The notes under the pieces: model-generated | The model's database searches: none | The model's input: the letters and a program-made list of their open reading frames with translations, nothing else | What the model was told of the DNA's origin: nothing | Made by a program: the position numbers and the translations under genes | NCBI RefSeq assembly: GCF_019703515.2 | Contig: NC_059346.1 | Coordinates: forward strand, 52,751,501-52,815,500 | Length of the DNA: 64,000 bases | Direction of reading: 5' to 3' | Source: Myxocyprinus asiaticus | Lineage: Eukaryota; Chordata; Actinopteri; Cypriniformes; Catostomidae | In this document: piece after piece, positions 46,311 through 64,000 of the stretch | Layout: every line of letters starts with the position of its first letter | How positions within the stretch are numbered: position 1 is the stretch's first letter

Positions 46311-48643
46311 CAACATGTCTTTTAAAAGCAGCATGAGATGCATGAAAGCAGTTGAAGCAGTTTGTCTATTGCATGTTTACTGTATGTAGAAAAACGTGTA
46401 CAAAATGGGGGACAAACCAGGTAAAAAATACCATTAGTTAAAGAATCACCTACTGTATATGTAGTAATATTTATATTGTGTTTATACCTGAAGCATCTTC
46501 ATCTCACAAGACTTTGGGTGATCCGTCAGAGTTGTGTGAGAACTCATGAAATACTGGATTGACTCTCTGAGGTGGAACAGCACAGGGATCTGATCTGCAT
46601 GCATGGGTGCATGGTCCAATGACACAACCAGGACGTCCAATGAATCTGAGCAAAGTCATGGGCATAATTCTTCCTAGTTGGACACACTAACAGAAGGTAC
46701 CATGGTTGTGATAAATATTGTAAATATCATCATGCATGAATTCTGTAATCATTCAGTAGCATGGCAAATATCAAAGTTCAGTAGTAATAATCAATGATAA
46801 CATCACTGTACTACCGCCAGGGTATACTCTCAATGATGCAGTCAACACATGACATACGTTTTGACTCTTATTATGAATATATTATTATGGTAGAGAAACT
46901 GACATTTCATTGCAAAGAGAATCTCTATCAAGGCTACAAGGGGATCAACATGTTTGCTTTCACCAATAGATCTGAATCCAGCACGGTGCTGAGGACAAAG
47001 AGAGAATTGGCCAAGTTTACCTGAGTGCTTATCATTTATGTACATTTGTCTCCACTTTGTGGCAACACAGAGAAATGCATCAATTTTCATTTTATTACTC
47101 ATGCAGTATACTGACTAGCTTTTACCAGTGTGGACACAACTGTTTACTACCTTGTATGGATCGAGAAGCTGTTCCTGCTCATTGGAGCCTGTGCTTGTAT
47201 CTATTTTTCAATGAAGCGCTGTGTTATTTCAAAGGGGTTTCTGCAAGACAGGATTTTAAAAAAGTGAATGTATTTGTAGGTTTCGGGTGGTTTTGAGATC
47301 TAGTATTCACTAAATGTATGTTCCAGCAACAATCCTGGACAGAATAGAGGATTTCAACACCATAAGTGACCTGATTTTGGGTCAGTTTGACCCAGAAACA
47401 CATTTATGAACTACAGAAAAAAGGAAAGCATTTAAATGTTTGTATCACTGTATGGATTATATCATCTATTGTGGTACACAAAACAGAACAGCATAATTAA
47501 CGCGTTGTATTGAAGACATACATTCAACTAAAATATGAACTGATGAATTTCATGTATTCAGTTAGGCTTTAATGTAGCAATAATAATAATAATAATAATA
47601 ATAATTTGTAATGAATCTTTGCAGATATCTCCTGACACGTTTGGCATTTCTTCCAGTTTTGGGTTCTTTTGTTTTGTTTTTTAAATCATCTTGATGTGAC
47701 TGAGAAACTATTTCCAAATAATGTTTAATAAGAATTTTGAGTATTGGCATACTGACGTGGTCAACCGAGTCTCACAAAAAGCTAAAAAAATAAAAATAAA
47801 AATAAAAAAAACAGTCTTTACTTTCTGACTTACAAATATTGAAACTTTAAATTCTGTTCAGTCCAGTTTTTGCACATAACAATGTTTTTTTTTTTTACAT
47901 TGACATTATTTTTTATTAATAAAATTAATTACTTAAAACTTGATTGTTCTTTATTTTATTCAATTTTGTTTCAGGAATGAAGCAAGGGTTATAACACCAG
48001 TGACAAATTCTCTTAAAAGATACATTTTCTAAGATGGTGTCAATAACATCACAAAACATATACAACTGATTAGAATAAAATCAGTAAATCATACCATTAA
48101 ATCAAGTGTTTTAAATACAAATCTTTCACACGAACATTAAACAATGTAACACCAGTGACATATTTAAATGAACCATGTGAAAAAAAGACCTTTAAAATGA
48201 AAGTTAATACTGCTTTCAACATTTGAGCAGCCTATTCTTTCTCTGAACTTTGACCTTTGAAGTTTTCTTTCCCCACAACTTTTTGAGTTTTTAACATTGA
48301 TAACACCAATGACATGAAATCAAGGGACAAACAGTCTTTCTAAATTATTTAAATGGTCAATTTCTTATTTTGGTTTTTTGCACACTTGTTAGGCCTTGCA
48401 CTAATGCTTGACCAGAGAAAACAAAATGAGTAAAAAAATAAACATGAATAACTGTAAATGTCATAGAAGTCGTGTACCAGACGAGGTTGACTAGAGTTGT
48501 TTTCAGGCTATTTAAAAATGCAAATATTTTTTCTAAGAAATTTGTAAAACAATATAGAAGCAAACCATTTCATATTATTTCAGAGAAGGTAAGGTTAGCC
48601 AATGATGCCTTTTAAATGGCCTTTCCTGAGTGTATTCATCACG
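46311..48643. other. Intergenic region upstream of the tRNA and tia1
   Basis: AT-rich, no gene seen. It contains a (TAA)n tract at 47578-47604, a GGTCA-GTT-TGACC inverted motif at 47380-47392, and the word 'taacaccagtgaca' or a close variant at about 47994, 48150 and 48302. Confidence 0.5.
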
Positions 48644-48714
48644 GCGCCGCTGGTGTAGTGGTATCATGCAAGATTCCCATTCTTGCGACCCGGGTTCGAT
48701 TCCCGGGCGGCGCA
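48644..48714 (+). tRNA. tRNA-Gly (anticodon CCC)
   Basis: The acceptor stem GCGCCGC (48644-48650) pairs with GCGGCGC (48707-48713), discriminator A at 48714. The anticodon stem CAAGA/TCTTG encloses loop TTCCCAT with CCC at 48676-48678. The T stem CCGGG/CCCGG encloses TTCGATT. Box A (TGGTGTAGTGG) and box B (GGTTCGATTCC) match pol III promoters. TTTT at 48720-48723 is the likely terminator. No intron is present; CCA is not encoded, as in eukaryotes. Confidence 0.97.
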
Positions 48715-48719
48715 CATGA

Positions 48720-48723
48720 TTTT
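48720..48723 (+). terminator. Pol III terminator of the tRNA gene
   Basis: A run of four T starts 6 nt after the mature 3' end. Confidence 0.7.
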
Positions 48724-48854
48724 CGCCATACAAATAAATCACGTTTCTGATATGCTTTTCTTAAACGCAGTTAGTAAAAATAAAAATAATTTTAATATGC
48801 TGTACTGAGCTCAAACGTCTTCTCAAATCTGTCTTGGTGCGCTTTTTTAGTTCG

Positions 48855-48905
48855 TGTGCGCACGCGCACTTCCATTTCCGGTCCGGTTCCTCCGCCATCT
48901 TATGT
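48855..48905 (+). promoter_or_regulatory. tia1: tia1 core promoter: NRF1, ETS and YY1 motifs
   Basis: TGCGCACGCGCA (48857-48868) is an exact NRF1 consensus. TTTCCGG (48875-48881) is an ETS core. CCGCCATCTT (48892-48901) is the reverse complement of the YY1 site. No TATA box is visible. This cluster, 200-245 bp before the start codon, is typical of broadly expressed TATA-less vertebrate genes. Confidence 0.7.
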
Positions 48906-49100
48906 CGCTTTTCTATTGTTCATTACTGCAATCAGCCGAGGCGGCATTTCACGTTTACTCTCATTACAACCCGTTTGGTGTAGAACAGAGAGAGCAACAA
49001 CACGGGAAATACCGAGACACCGCGGAACTCAGGATCATCTCAAAATCGACACAAGAGGATTTTCTCTCAGGGTTCGGTGTCTTAATTCGATCGGGGAAAC

Positions 49101-62867
<13,767 letters not shown>

Positions 62868-63429
62868 TGTGCCAATGGACAACTCTAGCACTCCACTGCA
62901 GCTGCAGAAGGGATTTACACATAACCCCCTCATTCTCAACCACCAAACAAGAAGCCTGGCATGGGGAGGGGCTGTGTCATTTTTTTTTTCTTTTTTGGGC
63001 CCACCCCTCCACCTGTAATTTTAGTTTAGGTGGACTGTGAGGCAGTTCTTGCTCATTGCGGAGTCTTGAGTTTTTCAATACTGGGATTAAACAACACATC
63101 CTGATACACACGTATTCAGACACATTAACGCGCACCCACATAAATCCACAGTTCATCGGCCTGGTGTCCGACGGACTTAATCGGAGAGGACTATGCCATT
63201 TTAAACTCAAAAGTACTATAAATAAAATTCAACAATAACTGCAACTTTTCCATTTTGCGTTTTTTGTTTTAGAGCAATTTCAGCTGCTGATTTTGTAATA
63301 TATGAAGCTTTGCCTTTTTTCTTTGGACTTGCCATTTTAAAAGCAGAACTGTTTTCTTGAAAGGAGCGATGACACCGTCGAATCATGTGAAATGTCAAAC
63401 CTTTTTTCTTTGTTTATAAAATGAATAAA
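62868..63429 (+). other. tia1: tia1 3' UTR with poly(A) signals
   Basis: After TGA the sequence is U-rich and non-coding. AATAAA signals occur at 63221-63226 and 63424-63429. The second gives a UTR of about 0.57 kb. Which is used cannot be decided here. Confidence 0.6.
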
Positions 63430-64000
63430 ATGGATGTCAACTGTTGTATTTTTTTAATTAGACATTCAATTTCTCTAACTAAACCAATTGCAGGGATGAC
63501 TGCCACATTTTTTTCCTTGACGGCAGATAAATATTGCACAATATTAATACGTTTTCACAAAAAAATTTGATGTTACGCAAATTTTAGGTATTTTAAATTG
63601 TTTTGCATTCCACTTATTTTGAGGGCTTATAAGTACAGTACACCGTTCTGTTTGTAAATAACCAAACAACTGTGTTCAAGTGTTGGGACGCTATATAAAG
63701 AAATTTGAAGTGTTGATTATGGATGCTTGCTTGCTTTTTTTTTTTTGTTTTGTTTTTTTGTAGTCTGGTGGGTGGGATGGAGGGTCGGGTTTGGGCTTCA
63801 TCTGAACATCATCATTAGCGGCTCTGTTAAATGCTGATCCATACGGTTTAATGGGTTCTTCCTGAGAAGTCTCGTGGGAGAACTGCAAAGATCCATTCTG
63901 AACATTTTGTTAGAATGACAGTAATTCTGTGTATAATATCTAAATATTGACTTTTTAAATGGTGTTTAGTATTAAGACAAGAAACCTGAATGGATCAGAA
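63430..64000. other. Downstream sequence, no gene seen
   Basis: AT-rich sequence after the last clear poly(A) signal. It could be extended tia1 3' UTR. Nothing else recognised. Confidence 0.4.

Noticed and set aside
63216..63888. Short - strand frames over the tia1 3' UTR
   Set aside because: Antisense to a clear 3' UTR, lysine-rich from poly-T text, without any domain.

Overview
The window is eukaryotic and reads as a cyprinid-like teleost fish (carp/zebrafish group; inference). It has intron-rich vertebrate genes with GT-AG junctions, a eukaryotic tRNA, and dense fish-type DNA transposons. These include a Sleeping-Beauty-type Tc1, other Tc1 elements, many hAT elements with 8-bp target duplications, DIRS retroelements, an L2 3' end, a tRNA-derived SINE, and the foldback repeat family beginning 'agttcacccaaaaatgaaa' that is abundant in cyprinids.

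Two protein-coding genes are supported, both on the + strand. From 1 to about 27.8 kb lies the 3' end of Golgi alpha-mannosidase II (man2a1-like): five coding exons, a stop at 25290-25292 and a long 3' UTR. From about 48.9 kb to 63.4 kb lies a complete TIA1-family RNA-binding protein gene (tia1 or tia1l): twelve coding exons that join in frame to 387 codons plus stop, with three RRMs and a Q/N/G-rich tail. A tRNA-Gly(CCC) gene sits about 0.4 kb upstream of the tia1 start codon, in front of a compact NRF1/ETS/YY1-type promoter.

Most of the rest is nested mobile DNA. The 15.6-kb man2a1 intron (6837-22446) holds a three-layer nest: a Sleeping-Beauty-type Tc1 (8019-16261) containing a BED-finger hAT (8460-15237), which contains an inverted DIRS retroelement (about 9012-13140). 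The same intron has a further hAT (19115-20656). Other nests are a MITE holding a hAT, a foldback arm and a SINE (about 174-2785), a hAT inside a BED-hAT (4028-5149), a Tc1 inside a Tc1 (28960-31248), a second degenerate DIRS inside a MITE (33270-39265), and a hAT holding two foldbacks (39959-41550). All transposase and reverse transcriptase genes are broken.

Between the two genes lies a 2.3-kb minisatellite (about 43099-45419) with a unit near 34 bp and signs of higher-order structure. It creates long spurious reading frames on the - strand. No virus, CRISPR array or prokaryotic-style operon was seen.
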